From Lentisphaerota bacterium (GTDB lineage Bacteria > Verrucomicrobiota > Kiritimatiellia > PWTM01): a DNA stretch of 59,229 bases. The translations under genes were made by a program, and so were the position numbers. The notes under the pieces are model-generated. The model did no database searches. It was not told where the DNA came from and saw nothing but the letters and a program-made list of their open reading frames with translations. The stretch is taken from positions 1-59,229 of the forward strand of contig VGWF01000009.1 of assembly GCA_016873715.1 (NCBI GenBank), in the 5' to 3' direction. Shown in pieces: positions 10,469-18,963 of the stretch. Each line of letters starts with the position of its first letter. The stretch's first letter is position 1.

Positions 10469-12472
10469 TCACCGCCCCGCGGGCAGCCAGACGGACATGT
10501 CGCCGGGGCCGCGGTTGCACCATGCGTAGTACGGGACCATGCGCAGGCGGAACGGCCGGCCGCCAGCGCGGGCCGGACGGTAGAGCTCCTGCGCCGCGCC
10601 GCCGGACGGCAGCACGCGCGCCTCGCATTCGAGCACCGTGACGCCGCCGAGAAGGTCCGGCTCGGGGCGGACCGTCCATGCCGCCGCGACGGGCAGCACG
10701 ACGTCGTCGATGTCGATGTCCTCCGGAAGATCCGCAGATTCGACGCAGTAGACCAGCGGCCCGCGCATCACCGCCACCTGTCCGCGGTTCTGTTCGACAA
10801 CCGGGTTCGCCTCGACGAGGCGCGGCGCCATCGGCAGCGCCAGGGCGACCGTGTCGCCCGCCTTCCACGCGCGGCGGATCTCCGCGTAGGCACCCGCCGC
10901 GGGCGCAGGCTCCACCGCCTCGCCGTTGACCGCGAGCGTCGCGCCCGCCGACCATTCCGGGATCCGGACTCGCAGCGCCCATGGGGCGGCCGGCGTGGCG
11001 TCGATGCGGACCGCGACGTTCCCGTCCCACGGGTAGCGCGACGCCTGCGCGAGGCACACCGCGCCGCTCGCGACCTTCCCCGTCATCGTGCCGGTGCCGA
11101 AAAGGTGCAGCCAGACCGCGTCGTCCGACAGCCCCCATGCCCACTCGCCCAGTCCCGCGATCGTGCGCGCGACGCTCGGCGGACAGCAGAAGCACGGCCA
11201 CGCCGGCCATCGTTCCATCGCGTCCTGCCACTCCAGCGGCACGTCGGTGCGGCGTTCGAGCGGGTTCGTGTAGAAGAACCGCGTGCCGTCGAGGCTCATC
11301 GCCGAGAGCATGCTGTTGTGGAGCACGCGTTCCATCGTGTCGGCGTACCGCGCGGAACCCGTGAGCGCGAGCATCCGTCGGCTGAACATCGCGTGGCCGA
11401 TGTTGGCGCAGGTCTCGTTGTACGCTGTCCGCTGCGGCAGGTCGAAGGCGGCGCCGTAGGCCTCGTGGACGCGGTCATTCCGCACGGAGAGACCGTGGTG
11501 GTAGGCGGCGGTGCCGCCGGTCACGTACATCTTGCGGCCCGAGATGTCCTCCCAGATCCGCTCGACGGCTTCGCGCAGGGCCGCCTCCCCGGTCTCGGCG
11601 ACGACATCCGCCGCGCCGGAGTAGAGGTACGCCCCGGTGACCGCGTGGCCGACCGCCTGCGTTTCCTTCCGCAGCGCGACGCGGTCCTGCGTCTGGTCGC
11701 CGGGATCCCTGTCCTTCACGTCCGGCACGTTGGGCCCCGGCCAGGGCTGCGAACCGCGCATGGTGACGAAGATCCCGGCCAGTTCGAGATGGCGCGGGTC
11801 GGCGGTGACGCGATGGAGGTCGACCAGCCCCATGATGTTCGACGGGTTCCAACCGAAGTGAGCCAGTTCCTTCGGCCGCGGCTGGAAGGTGCGGTAGAGG
11901 TAGTCGGCGCACTTCCGCGCCACGTCCAGCAGCGAGGCCTTGCCGGTGGCGCGGTGGTGAACCGCCGCCGCCGTCAGCAGATGCCCCATGTTGTAAAGCT
12001 CGTGGTAGTTCCGCATCCCCCAGCGCTTCTTCTCCGGATTGAACTGCGTCTGGGTGCCGAGGTAACCGTCCTCCGCCTGCGTCCGGGCGATGCGCGCGAT
12101 CCATTCGTCCATCTTGCGATCCAGCGCCGGGTCGCGCGTGAGTGCGTAGACGCGCGCCATCGACTCGATCCACTTGTAGACGTCGCCGTCGCTCCAGTTG
12201 TTCCCCTTGTGGCGGGCGCCGTCGACCCCGGCCAGCTCGAAGTTGCAGAGCTGCGCGCCGTTCGTCGGGCAGCGCATGGCCGCCTCCATCGCGTCGAGCG
12301 TCCGCGTGCGGCACAGCTCCACGCGCGCGCCCCAGAACCCGCCGGTCCAGCGCGCCGCCGCCATCTCCGGCGGCTCCATGCACGTGTGTGGACTGCCCGC
12401 CCCCGCCGACGCAACCCACGCGCCAACGACCGCCAGAATCCACCCGCCCCGGCGCCGCATGCTGCTCTTCAT
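10469..12472 (-). CDS. GH127 beta-L-arabinofuranosidase (DUF1680)
   Basis: 667-aa secreted glycoside hydrolase of family GH127; characterised members release beta-L-arabinofuranose. A signal peptide covers residues 1-26. The catalytic residues known from HypBA1 line up: NETC at 352-355 gives Glu353 and Cys355, and CFCC at 427-430 gives the zinc-ligand and nucleophile cysteines. Glu337 lies 16 residues before Glu353, the same spacing as the acid/base and zinc-ligand glutamates in HypBA1. The (alpha/alpha)6 barrel is followed by beta domains containing LRVRIPEW and YCVESADLP. Start at 12472 has GGAGAAGG as ribosome binding site. It sits downstream of an IclR regulator with a 44-bp palindrome between them, and sulfatase 2 follows in the same transcript. 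Confidence 0.92.
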   Translation of the reverse strand: MKSSMRRRGGWILAVVGAWVASAGAGSPHTCMEPPEMAAARWTGGFWGARVELCRTRTLDAMEAAMRCPTNGAQLCNFELAGVDGARHKGNNWSDGDVYKWIESMARVYALTRDPALDRKMDEWIARIARTQAEDGYLGTQTQFNPEKKRWGMRNYHELYNMGHLLTAAAVHHRATGKASLLDVARKCADYLYRTFQPRPKELAHFGWNPSNIMGLVDLHRVTADPRHLELAGIFVTMRGSQPWPGPNVPDVKDRDPGDQTQDRVALRKETQAVGHAVTGAYLYSGAADVVAETGEAALREAVERIWEDISGRKMYVTGGTAAYHHGLSVRNDRVHEAYGAAFDLPQRTAYNETCANIGHAMFSRRMLALTGSARYADTMERVLHNSMLSAMSLDGTRFFYTNPLERRTDVPLEWQDAMERWPAWPCFCCPPSVARTIAGLGEWAWGLSDDAVWLHLFGTGTMTGKVASGAVCLAQASRYPWDGNVAVRIDATPAAPWALRVRIPEWSAGATLAVNGEAVEPAPAAGAYAEIRRAWKAGDTVALALPMAPRLVEANPVVEQNRGQVAVMRGPLVYCVESADLPEDIDIDDVVLPVAAAWTVRPEPDLLGGVTVLECEARVLPSGGAAQELYRPARAGGRPFRLRMVPYYAWCNRGPGDMSVWLPAGR

Positions 12473-12492
12473 GATCCTTCTCCTCGGGTCCG

Positions 12493-12536
12493 GGTGTAAC
12501 ATTATCGAGTGCGACCGCATCCGATAATGTTACACC
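12493..12536. repeat. 44-bp perfect palindrome between iclR-type gene and GH127
   Basis: Arms of 15 bp (GGTGTAACATTATCG and its exact complement) around a 14-base GC-rich loop. The right arm includes the TAA stop of the IclR gene, and the left arm ends 20 bases before the GH127 start codon. It could be an operator for the adjacent regulator, a terminator/attenuator in the GH127 leader, or a REP-like element. It shares its outer GGTGT...ACACC with the palindrome at 8919-8946. Confidence 0.75.
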
Positions 12537-13372
12537 TCGGCCTTGGGCTTCCGTTCATCCCCTGCGTCCGACCCCCGCCCCGGCGCGCCGCCGAGACGCT
12601 CCGTGATCGCGTCGGCGCACGCCTTCACGCGGGCGCCGAGACGAGCGAACTGCGACCGCGGCATCCGCTCCGCCGGCCCCGTCACCCACACCGCGGCGGC
12701 CGGATGGCCGTGCAGGTCGCGCACGGCCGCGCCGACGCAGTGAACGCCTTCGAACTCCTCGGCCCGGTCCACGGCGTACCCGTCGCGCCGAACGCGATCC
12801 AGCTCGCGTTCGAAGGACGCGCGGGATGCCAGGGTCCGCGGGGTCAGCCGCGGAAACGACATCCCCGCCAGCACCGGGTCGCGCTCCGCGGCCGGAAGCG
12901 CCGCCAGGATCGCCTTCGCCGGCGCAGCCGTATGGAGGCTGTGAAACACCCCGGCGTCGACCGTGTAGCGGAACTGGTGCAGCCCCGGGATCTGCGCGAG
13001 GATCACCCCCTCGCCGCCGCGCAGCGCCCCGACGAGGACCGTCTCCCGCAGGTCGTCGCGCAGCGGACGCATCGCCTCCAGCGCCACCTCGACCAGGTGC
13101 TGTCCCCCCATCGCCGCGTAGCCGAGCCGCAGCAGCGCCGGCGTGAGGAAGAACCTCCGGGACGCCTCGTCGCGACGCAGGTAGCCCCGCGCCTGCAACA
13201 GCGCCGCCAGCCGGTGCGTGCTCCCCGCCGGCGCCCCGATCGCCTCCGCCAGGTCCTGCAGCCGCAGCCCGTTCGGCTCGCGCGCCAGCTTCTCGAAGAT
13301 GTCCAGCGTCCGGTCCGTGCTCGGAGCGGGCGACGAGGGCGGAGCGGAGCGGGAGGATTGTGACTTTCGCAT
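12530..13372 (-). CDS. IclR family transcriptional regulator
   Basis: 280-aa cytoplasmic DNA-binding regulator. Residues about 18-80 are a winged helix-turn-helix (LRLQDLAEAIGAPAGSTHRLAALLQARGYL as the recognition region), and residues about 95-260 are the IclR effector domain with its typical HSLHTAAPAKAILAALPA and VGAAVRD.HGHPAAAVWVTG stretches. The N-terminus and the last 25 residues are low-complexity. It lies directly upstream of GH127 on the same strand, so it probably controls this polysaccharide locus in response to a small sugar or aromatic ligand. The start at 13372 is preceded within 12 bases by a -10-like box, so the mRNA may carry almost no leader. An 11-bp palindrome over that -10 box suggests autorepression. 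Confidence 0.88.
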   Translation of the reverse strand: MRKSQSSRSAPPSSPAPSTDRTLDIFEKLAREPNGLRLQDLAEAIGAPAGSTHRLAALLQARGYLRRDEASRRFFLTPALLRLGYAAMGGQHLVEVALEAMRPLRDDLRETVLVGALRGGEGVILAQIPGLHQFRYTVDAGVFHSLHTAAPAKAILAALPAAERDPVLAGMSFPRLTPRTLASRASFERELDRVRRDGYAVDRAEEFEGVHCVGAAVRDLHGHPAAAVWVTGPAERMPRSQFARLGARVKACADAITERLGGAPGRGSDAGDERKPKAEV

Positions 13373-13380
13373 ATGTAAGT

Positions 13381-13413
13381 CTATTTCATAGCTGGAATCT
13401 TGGACGACGTCAA
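13381..13413 (-). promoter_or_regulatory. IclR-gene promoter with overlapping palindromic operator
   Basis: Minus-strand TTGACG and TATGAA are separated by 17 bases (boxes at 13408-13413 and 13385-13390). The palindrome CTATGAAATAG (13381-13391) covers the -10 box, which fits autoregulation. Transcription would start only a few bases before the ATG at 13372, giving a nearly leaderless mRNA without a Shine-Dalgarno. Confidence 0.5.
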
Positions 13414-13478
13414 TCCCGGGCCGGCCCCCCTGCCGGCCGTCCACGCATCCCCCCGACGGGTGGCGCCACCGCGGAAGG

Positions 13479-16232
13479 TCACCGGGACCCGGGGGCGGCG
13501 AACCGGATCTCGATCCGCGCGGGCGCGCCGGGCGGCAGCGGAACCGCGTCGCCGGCGACGGGCGCGCCGTTGAGGCGGACCGACTCCGCCGCGCGGCCGA
13601 AGGACTCAAGGTGCAGGACCACGCGCGCCGCCGGCTCGCGCGCGGGCGGCGTGAATGCAACCGTCGCCGTCCGGCCGTCGGCCGCGACGCGCCCCTCGAG
13701 GTCGACGGGGCCGAACGCGGTCGGGATCCCCACGAGCCGGTTCACGGCACCCGGCCGGCACCACGCGCGGGGCATGCCCTGGAGCAGATGCAGGTCGTCG
13801 CCGCGCTCGAGGATCATCAGGTGGGTTGCGAGCCGGATGAACTCCGCGCTGGCCCAGTTGTGCGGCATGTCGCCGACGTAGCCGGGCTTCTCCCCCACCG
13901 GCCGTTGCTCCTCGCGCCAGCACAGGAGCGGGCTCGCGTGGTTGCCGAAGGCGTACAGCGTCGCCGCCGCCTTCGGCCCATGGCCCAGCCAGAGCCATGC
14001 GTGGCCGTAGAACGAGCCGAAGTAGTTCCAGAGTCCCTCGGCCAGCCAGCCGGTGTCTCGCACGAGCCCCTCGCACTCGCAGGCCGCCAGCATGGCCATG
14101 TTCCCGCGGACGATCGGGTCGTCGGACGCAAACACGCCGCCGGGGTGCACGGCGTGCAGGAAGGCCCACTGCGCCTTCTGCGGCAGGAGGTCGGCGGGCG
14201 CGTTCATGACGGTCGGCAGGCACCGGTTGCCGCGGCCGTCGTCGCGGAGGTCGCGCGCGGCGGCGCGGCGGAAGGCCGCGACGAAATCCTCGTACTCACG
14301 CGCCCACGCGGCGGACTGCTCCGCGCGACCGAGCCAGCGCGCGGCGTCGGCCGCGGCACGCAGGCCCACCATCGTCCAGTGGATGTTCGTGTACTCGTAC
14401 GCGGGGCCGCTGAGACCGCCGTCGCTGAACCCGATCGGGATCAGTCCCGCGGACGGCGAGCCCGGCTCGGCGGAGGCGCGCGCCCGCAGGCCGCGGATGT
14501 ACTCGAACCCGCGCTCGACCTTCGGCCACATCGCCGCGAGCCACGCCCGGTCGCCGGTCAGGCGCGCGTGGCGCGTGACGGCCCACAGCACGATGCCGGT
14601 CTCCTTCCAGTGGCCGTCAATCAGCATGAACCCGCCGTCGGGTTTCTGGAAGCTCATCAGGTAGTCGATGCCGCGGCGCGCCTCGTCCGCGCGGCCGAGC
14701 ATCGCGGCGGCCTCGAGGATGAAGGACCCGTCGACCACCCACAGGCCGCGGTAGGTTGTCGGCCCGACCTGGAACGCGGGCAGGCCGTCCTTGATCTCCC
14801 GCGCCTGCCAGATGTTGCGCACGCACGAGTCGAGCAGGCCCTGCACCGCGGGATCGGCGACCTCGATCCGGCCGTACGGCAGCGATGCGGACTCCCAGCG
14901 CGCGATCGTCCCGCTCAGCGAGGCCCCGGCATCGGCCGGCGCCGCGTCCCGCCGCGCGGCGGCGCCCTGGGGCACGGTCACGACCAGCTCGCGGACTTCA
15001 CCCGGCGGGATCGGGCCGAGGTCCCATCCGACGACCAGCGGCTTCGGCATCGCCGGCCCGTGGTCCGCATCGACGACCACGACCGCCGGGCCGGTGGCCG
15101 CGCCGGAGAGAACCTTCGCCGCATCGGCCGTCGCCCCGGCCGGGAACACCCAGATCCCGCTGAGGACCGCGTTCCGGTCCTGCGCCTCCGGCGCGGTGCC
15201 GACGGAGATCGCGAGCCGCCCGTCGCGGTCCGCGTCGACCGCCTGCATCACCAGCACGACCGGCTGGTTCGTCCCCCGCTCGCCCACCGGGTCGACGGCG
15301 CGGACCGGCGCGCCCTCGACGCGCACCTCGAGCGGCCGCTTCCCGGGCTCCTTGTGCCAGCCCTCGATCAGGCCGACGGCAACTTCGCGGCGCCCGCCGG
15401 GTTCGCACGCGACATCGATCTCGATCGGATCGCGATGGGACACGAAGGCATGGCGGAAGGCGTCCGCGCCCGGCACGGCCGGCCGCGCCCAGTTCCTGTT
15501 GAGAGAGAGCGCATGCCGCGAGACCGCGCCGCCCGTCGGCGCTTGCGCAACGGCCGCGGGCTCGCAGGGACGGGAGAAGAGGCACAGCGGGAGCCCGTCC
15601 GCCGCCACGATGCGCGTGCGCGAATCGTCGGGTCGCAGCGCGACCGTCGCGCCGGCCTCGAGCCGCAGGCGGGCGGGCGTCGCGAGGGCGCCCGCGTTGC
15701 TGACGGCGATGCGCAGGACGTCCACGCGGCCCGGGCTCCATGCCTCCGGCACGGCGCCCTCAGGCGCGGCAGCCCACGCAACCTGCGTCATCTCCAGGCT
15801 CCCATGCCGCGCGCCGGTGGTCACGACCGGAACGCGCGGGGCGTGCAACGCCTGGCGAAGGGGGCCGTTCGTGCCCACCGCTTCGAGCGTGACGAGGAGG
15901 CGCGTGCCGAAGCGTCCGGCGCCGAGGGAGTAGTTCCCGGGGCCGGACTTGCCGTAGTCGTAGTACAGGCCGCCGTCGCTGCCGACGATCGTCTTGAACG
16001 GGTCGTCCGGCAGCCCGATGCACGTCTGCCAGCTCGCGGGCGGATAGCGATGGTCGAGCACCTCGGGCTCGAGCCCGCCCGGCGCGGCCGGGGCCGGCTC
16101 ACGGTGGAGGACGAGCGTTGTCGCCGCCGCGGCGGCCGCGGCGGCGGACGGAAGGACGCAAGACGGAAAGACGGAAGCCAACGCGAGGAGAGCGGCCCAC
16201 GGCGCGCAGGACGGGCGGCGGAAACGTTGCAT
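13479..16232 (-). CDS. Large secreted six-hairpin glycosidase-like protein
   Basis: 917-aa secreted protein. Residues 1-38 are a signal peptide with a low-complexity Ala tail. The N-terminal ~400 residues are beta-rich; one stretch (LEVRVEGAPVRAVDPVGERG... to ISVGTAPEAQDRNAVLSGIWVF) resembles a malectin-like carbohydrate-binding fold. From about residue 440 an (alpha/alpha)6 barrel follows, of the six-hairpin glycosidase clan that includes GH15, GH63 and GH78. Typical stretches are YRGLWVVDGSFILEAAAMLG, FMLIDGHWKETGIVLWAV and GMPRAWC near the C-terminus. The C-terminal beta domain carries RVVLHLESFG. The exact GH family is not clear to me; rhamnosidase-like activity is one option. GGAGG lies 7 bases before the ATG, and its own predicted promoter is at 16261-16289. 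Confidence 0.75.
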   Translation of the reverse strand: MQRFRRPSCAPWAALLALASVFPSCVLPSAAAAAAAATTLVLHREPAPAAPGGLEPEVLDHRYPPASWQTCIGLPDDPFKTIVGSDGGLYYDYGKSGPGNYSLGAGRFGTRLLVTLEAVGTNGPLRQALHAPRVPVVTTGARHGSLEMTQVAWAAAPEGAVPEAWSPGRVDVLRIAVSNAGALATPARLRLEAGATVALRPDDSRTRIVAADGLPLCLFSRPCEPAAVAQAPTGGAVSRHALSLNRNWARPAVPGADAFRHAFVSHRDPIEIDVACEPGGRREVAVGLIEGWHKEPGKRPLEVRVEGAPVRAVDPVGERGTNQPVVLVMQAVDADRDGRLAISVGTAPEAQDRNAVLSGIWVFPAGATADAAKVLSGAATGPAVVVVDADHGPAMPKPLVVGWDLGPIPPGEVRELVVTVPQGAAARRDAAPADAGASLSGTIARWESASLPYGRIEVADPAVQGLLDSCVRNIWQAREIKDGLPAFQVGPTTYRGLWVVDGSFILEAAAMLGRADEARRGIDYLMSFQKPDGGFMLIDGHWKETGIVLWAVTRHARLTGDRAWLAAMWPKVERGFEYIRGLRARASAEPGSPSAGLIPIGFSDGGLSGPAYEYTNIHWTMVGLRAAADAARWLGRAEQSAAWAREYEDFVAAFRRAAARDLRDDGRGNRCLPTVMNAPADLLPQKAQWAFLHAVHPGGVFASDDPIVRGNMAMLAACECEGLVRDTGWLAEGLWNYFGSFYGHAWLWLGHGPKAAATLYAFGNHASPLLCWREEQRPVGEKPGYVGDMPHNWASAEFIRLATHLMILERGDDLHLLQGMPRAWCRPGAVNRLVGIPTAFGPVDLEGRVAADGRTATVAFTPPAREPAARVVLHLESFGRAAESVRLNGAPVAGDAVPLPPGAPARIEIRFAAPGSR

Positions 16233-16260
16233 GCGGCTGCCTCCGGGTTCGCTCCGCCGC

Positions 16261-16289
16261 ATCGTTTCGCGAATACCCCGATGCGTCAA
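16261..16289 (-). promoter_or_regulatory. Predicted promoter of the six-hairpin glycosidase gene
   Basis: Minus-strand TTGACG and AACGAT are 17 bases apart, 28 bases upstream of the start codon, in the 114-base gap after the stop-side of sulfatase 3. Confidence 0.4.
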
Positions 16290-16346
16290 GTGCCACCCCC
16301 CGGCCGGCCGGCGTGGCAGCCGGCCCTCCCGCTGCACGACGGGGGC

Positions 16347-17717
16347 CTACTCGCGGTTCTTCGGCGCGGCGGCCTCGCGGGCGAGCTGCTCGTAGCGCGC
16401 GAGAAGTTCCTTCCGCTTCTCCGGGTTCGAGGCGGCGAGGTCCCTCGTCTCCCCGAGGTCGTCGCGCAGGTTGTAGAGCTCGACCGCCGGATCCGCCTCC
16501 GCCGCTGCGGCGCGCGCCCCGGCCTTCTTCCCGCCGGCCTTCGCGGGCGCGGCGGCCCGGCGGCCCGGGCTGACAACGATCTTCCAGTCGCCCATGCGCA
16601 GCGCACCGCCGTTGGGCGTCGTGTTGCACAGGACCTCGCTGCGCGCGGACGGCCTGCCCTCGGCGATCATCGGCCATGCGTCGACGCCGTCGAGCGGCAA
16701 CGGCTGGTCCAGCGGGGCGCCGGCCAGTTTCAGCAGCGTCGGGTACCAGTCGACCATGTGCATGAGGCCGTCGCGGGTGGTCCCGGCCGGGATGCGACCG
16801 TCCCACGTCGCGAACCCGCACACGCGCACGCCGCCCTCGTAGACGGTCCCCTTCCCCGCCCGCAGCGGGCCGTTGTCGGTGATCTTGCCCGGGCCCGGAC
16901 CGCCGTTGTCGCTGGAGAAGACGAAGAGCGTGTTGGGCCGCCGGCCGGCCTTCTCCACCGCGCCGGCGATGCGGCCGATGGCCTCGTCGACCGCGGCCAG
17001 CATGCCCGCGTAGGTGCCGCGCGGGTTTCCGAGCGAGGCGTAGGGCTTCGCGTAGGCCTCCGGCACCTGCCACGGCGAGTGGACGCCGTTGAACGGGACG
17101 TAGAGGAAGAGCGGCTTGTCCTTCGGCTGCCGCTCGACCACGCGCACGGCCTCGTCGGCGATCAGCGTCGTCGAGTAGCCCTCCTCCTTCAGCGGCTCGC
17201 CGTTGCGGTACCAGTCCGGCTTCCCGTCGCGCACGTGGGTGAAGTAGTCGATCATCCCGAACAGGTGCCCGTAGGCATGGTCGAAGCCGCGCGCGTTCGG
17301 CCAGTAGGCCTTGTCGAAGCTTCCCACGTGCCACTTGCCGCAGATCGCCGTCGTGTAGCCGGCCTCCTTCATCGCCTTCGGCAGCATGCGCTCCTCGAGC
17401 GGCAGGCCGTAGGTCGCGTCGGGGCGGACGACGCCGACCTGGAGCCCGTAGCGCATCGGGTAGCGGCCGGTCAGCAGCGACGCGCGCGTCGGCGAGCAGA
17501 CCGGCTGCACGTAGAACTGGGTCAGCACCGCGCCGGCCTTCGCGAGCCGGTCGATCTGCGGCGTGCGGATCTGCGAGCCGCCCATGAAGCCGACGTCCGC
17601 GCGGCCGAGGTCGTCGACGACGAAGAAGACGACGTCCGGCCGCCCCTCCGCCGCCCCCGCCGCACCGGCCAGGCCGAACAACAGCGCCGTCGTTGCGATC
17701 CGCATCCCATGCTTCAT
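16347..17717 (-). CDS. Sulfatase 3 (formylglycine-dependent, S1 type)
   Basis: 456-aa secreted sulfatase of the arylsulfatase B-like kind. A signal peptide (1-22) precedes PDVVFFVVDDLGRADVGFMG, and the formylglycine motif CSPTR has Cys74. The spacing, GGSQIRTPQIDRLAKAGAVLTQFYV and PMRYGLQ are characteristic of the arylsulfatase B/GalNAc-4-sulfatase-like group. GKWHVGSFDKAYWP, FNGVHSPWQVP and SSDNGGPGPG supply the remaining active-site residues. A Lys/Ala-rich insertion of about 30 residues lies before LYNLRDDLGETRDLAAS near the C-terminus. AAGGGGAG is the ribosome binding site. It follows the ADP-ribosylglycohydrolase gene by 45 bases, so the two may share a transcript. Confidence 0.92.
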   Translation of the reverse strand: MKHGMRIATTALLFGLAGAAGAAEGRPDVVFFVVDDLGRADVGFMGGSQIRTPQIDRLAKAGAVLTQFYVQPVCSPTRASLLTGRYPMRYGLQVGVVRPDATYGLPLEERMLPKAMKEAGYTTAICGKWHVGSFDKAYWPNARGFDHAYGHLFGMIDYFTHVRDGKPDWYRNGEPLKEEGYSTTLIADEAVRVVERQPKDKPLFLYVPFNGVHSPWQVPEAYAKPYASLGNPRGTYAGMLAAVDEAIGRIAGAVEKAGRRPNTLFVFSSDNGGPGPGKITDNGPLRAGKGTVYEGGVRVCGFATWDGRIPAGTTRDGLMHMVDWYPTLLKLAGAPLDQPLPLDGVDAWPMIAEGRPSARSEVLCNTTPNGGALRMGDWKIVVSPGRRAAAPAKAGGKKAGARAAAAEADPAVELYNLRDDLGETRDLAASNPEKRKELLARYEQLAREAAAPKNRE

Positions 17718-17762
17718 GGCGTCTCCCCTTCCGTTCCGCCATCCAACGGGCGGGCCGGGCCG

Positions 17763-18698
17763 TTATTGCCGCCGCGCGGCGGCGAGGCGGTCGGCGAGGC
17801 CGAGGACGAGATCGCGCTTCGCGAGCCCCTCGCGCCATTCGGACGGGATGCCGTCGAAGCCGTAGTGCGCGCCGGCCAGCTGCCCGCAGATCGCGCCGGT
17901 CGTGTCCGCATCGTCGCCGAGGTTGACCGCGTGCAGCACCGCGTCGCGGAAGTTCCAACCCTTGGAAAACGCCCAGAGCGCGGCTTCCAAGGATTGGACG
18001 ACGTAGCCCGTCCCGCGGATCTCCGGCGGCTCGCGCCGCAGGAACGAGCCTCGCGCCACCGCTTCGATCTCCGGCGCGAGCGGCGCGGCATCCCACAGGC
18101 CGGGCGCGGGCGCGTACATCGGCGAGAGCAGCTCCTCGCGCGACGCCCCGCGCAACGCGCCGGCGATCAGGCCGCCGTAGTAGCGGCACGCGTCGACACA
18201 CACCACCGCGGCGTGGGTCGTGCGCGAGCTGTCGCCCGAGCGCGCCACCGCCGCCGCCGGATCGGCCGCGAAGAAGACCGGCGCCGGCGCCAGCCGCATC
18301 AGGCTGCCGTTCCCCGCCGCGCGCGGATCGGTCGAGCCGCTGTAAGGCTCGCGCGTCCGCTCGAACCGCCCGAGCGCTCCCGCCGTGGTCCCGCCGATGT
18401 CGAAGCACGTGCCCGTGACGCTGAGGTGGCCCTTGCGGTACCAGCGGAGGTAGCGCTCCATCTGGTCGAGCGGATCGAACGCACCGCGCTCGACGAGGCT
18501 CTCGGCGAGGCACAGCGCCATCGAGGTGTCGTCCGTCCACTGCCCCGGCGCCAGCCCGAACGCCCCGCCGCCGCGGTAGCCCGTCACCGGCGCGAACGTC
18601 CCCCGCCCCTTGAACTCGACCGCCGCCCCCAGCGCATCCCCGACCGCCAGACCGGCGATCGCCCCGCGGGCGCGGGCGGGGAAACTCACGTCGTTCAT
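17763..18698 (-). CDS. ADP-ribosylglycohydrolase family protein
   Basis: 311-aa cytoplasmic enzyme of the DraG/ADP-ribosylglycohydrolase family, which cleaves ADP-ribose from proteins or related N-/O-glycosidic substrates. The di-magnesium site is visible: GQWTDDTSM (residues 52-60) and NLGDDADTTGAI (259-270). GSLMRLAP (131-138) and GLAVGDALGAAVEF (16-29) are typical. Length matches the family. The coding stretch for QSLEAALWAFSKGWNF (235-250) contains two TTCCAA-N3-TTGGAA palindromes, with AT-rich codons such as TTG and TTT that are unusual beside the G/C-ending codons around it. Members in polysaccharide loci sometimes act on sugar metabolites, so the target here is open. It is the upstream gene of a pair with sulfatase 3. 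Confidence 0.85.
   Translation of the reverse strand: MNDVSFPARARGAIAGLAVGDALGAAVEFKGRGTFAPVTGYRGGGAFGLAPGQWTDDTSMALCLAESLVERGAFDPLDQMERYLRWYRKGHLSVTGTCFDIGGTTAGALGRFERTREPYSGSTDPRAAGNGSLMRLAPAPVFFAADPAAAVARSGDSSRTTHAAVVCVDACRYYGGLIAGALRGASREELLSPMYAPAPGLWDAAPLAPEIEAVARGSFLRREPPEIRGTGYVVQSLEAALWAFSKGWNFRDAVLHAVNLGDDADTTGAICGQLAGAHYGFDGIPSEWREGLAKRDLVLGLADRLAAARRQ
17953..17998. repeat. Paired TTCCAA-N3-TTGGAA palindromes inside a coding sequence
   Basis: TTCCAACCCTTGGAA at 17953-17967 and TTCCAAGGATTGGA(C) at 17985-17999 start 32 bases apart. The same pair at the same spacing occurs at 46074-46120. Here it encodes part of a conserved helix of the ADP-ribosylglycohydrolase. Confidence 0.7.
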
Positions 18699-18735
18699 CC
18701 GATCGCCTCTCGCTGGTGGTTCGGGCTTCCGTGTG

Positions 18736-18963
18736 TCACGCGGGCGATTCCTTCAGGCGTTCCGAGATCCACACCTTGATGACGGACTGGCGGGTGACAC
18801 CAAGGCGGCCGGCCTCCCGATCCAGGGAGTCCACCATCCACGACGGGAAATCGACGTTGACCCGACGGGGGGCCAGGTTGATTCGTCGCGCCTTGGCGAG
18901 ATCCAGCCACGCCGACACATCCTCTCCCGCCTCGAACTTCCGATCGAACTGGCTAGCCTTCAT
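18736..18963 (-). CDS. brnA: BrnA-like antitoxin
   Basis: 75-aa antitoxin of a BrnT/BrnA type II toxin-antitoxin pair. The C-terminal half (RRVNVDFPSWMVDSLDREAGRLGVTRQSVIKVWISERL) is a ribbon-helix-helix DNA-binding domain; the N-terminal half (KASQFDRKFEAGEDVSAWLDL) is the toxin-binding segment typical of BrnA. The start at 18963 overlaps the end of the toxin gene by 11 bases, the usual toxin-first arrangement with translational coupling. BrnA should neutralise the toxin and, with it, repress the promoter at 19217-19253. Confidence 0.88.
   Translation of the reverse strand: MKASQFDRKFEAGEDVSAWLDLAKARRINLAPRRVNVDFPSWMVDSLDREAGRLGVTRQSVIKVWISERLKESPA

Noticed and set aside
13611-18779. An open frame of about 1,700 codons on the plus strand
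   Set aside because: It runs antisense to four well-supported genes (glycosidase, sulfatase 3, ADP-ribosylglycohydrolase) and is Arg/Pro-rich with no domain. Long shadow frames are expected in DNA this GC-rich.
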